Shown piece after piece: positions 63,933 to 64,000 of a DNA stretch of 64,000 nt. How positions within the stretch are numbered: the stretch's first letter is position 1; each line of letters starts with the position of its first letter. Below the pieces are notes generated by a model that did no database searches, was not told the DNA's origin, and worked only from the letters and a program-made list of their open reading frames with translations. The stretch is taken from contig NZ_LR027558.1 of assembly GCF_900605005.1 (NCBI RefSeq), forward strand, positions 721,521 through 785,520. Direction: 5' to 3'. The stretch comes from Acidipropionibacterium timonense. Lineage in GTDB: Bacteria; Actinomycetota; Actinomycetes; Propionibacteriales; Propionibacteriaceae. Position numbers and translations under genes: made by a program.

Positions 63933-64000
63933 GGCTCTTCAGGATCCAGGGTGTAGTTGTGACTTGACTGTGTGAGAGTCTGCTGTAGTTGGCCTGTGGG
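63933..64000 (+). mobile_element. Left end of a third ISL3 copy, cut by window edge
   Basis: From GGCTCTTCAGGATCCAGGGT on, the last 68 bases are identical to the left end of IS copy 1 and in the same orientation. The transposase would begin about 80 bases past the window. The left flank is CGTCCACG; the other flank is not visible. Confidence 0.93.

Overview
The window is high-GC chromosomal DNA from an actinobacterium, most likely a member of the Propionibacteriaceae (Cutibacterium/Propionibacterium type). This is inferred from gene order (rne-rplU-rpmA-obg-proB-proA-nadD-rsfS; leuS-comEA-comEC-holA-rpsT-lepA; menC-menD-menF), from strong G/C bias at third codon positions, frequent GTG starts, TAGAGT-type -10 boxes, and many apparently leaderless genes. 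No database search was possible, so the species is not settled.

Layout. 1-10.7 kb is a core block: the end of RNase E/G, L21/L27, Obg, proline synthesis (proB, proA) with an Eis-like acetyltransferase between them, nadD preceded by a 38-residue membrane peptide, rsfS and a phosphoglycerate-mutase-like phosphatase. 10.79-23.54 kb is foreign. A large serine recombinase sits against tRNA-Ala(GGC), and its reading frame runs antisense through the tRNA. Behind it are an ISL3-family IS (1461 bp, 8-bp target duplication), a DUF4913 gene, a small ORF, an AraC-type regulator with an internal amber codon, and a tightly overlapping operon: HTH protein, N6-methylase-like protein without a catalytic NPPY, Eco57I-like methylase with NPPY but an altered motif I, GIY-YIG/SF2 helicase, and a HEPN/Abi-like gene cut by a second copy of the IS. 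This second IS has unmatched flanks, so the far end of the element has probably been lost. The operon looks like a restriction/defence system that I cannot assign to a named type.

23.5-35.6 kb is an exported-protein and signalling region: two lipoproteins, a frameshifted RCC1-repeat surface protein under a Fur/Zur-like box, a NarL-type two-component pair, a Tat-exported PhoX-family phosphatase with a three-unit PHO-box-like repeat, two copies of a 99-bp palindromic repeat flanking that gene, and an operon of a Met/Ser-rich lipoprotein, DipZ and an OmpR-type two-component system.

35.6-45.1 kb has a TPP riboswitch with thiM-thiE, lactate dehydrogenase plus malic enzyme, a DUF4192 protein, a VIT-family transporter and leuS. 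45.2-54.4 kb has comEA-comEC, a cluster of small membrane-anchored proteins (two genes frameshifted in homopolymers), a helicase and holA. 54.6-63.9 kb has rpsT, an amylosucrase, lepA, the menaquinone genes menC-menD-menF and an MFS exporter. The left end of a third IS copy closes the window.
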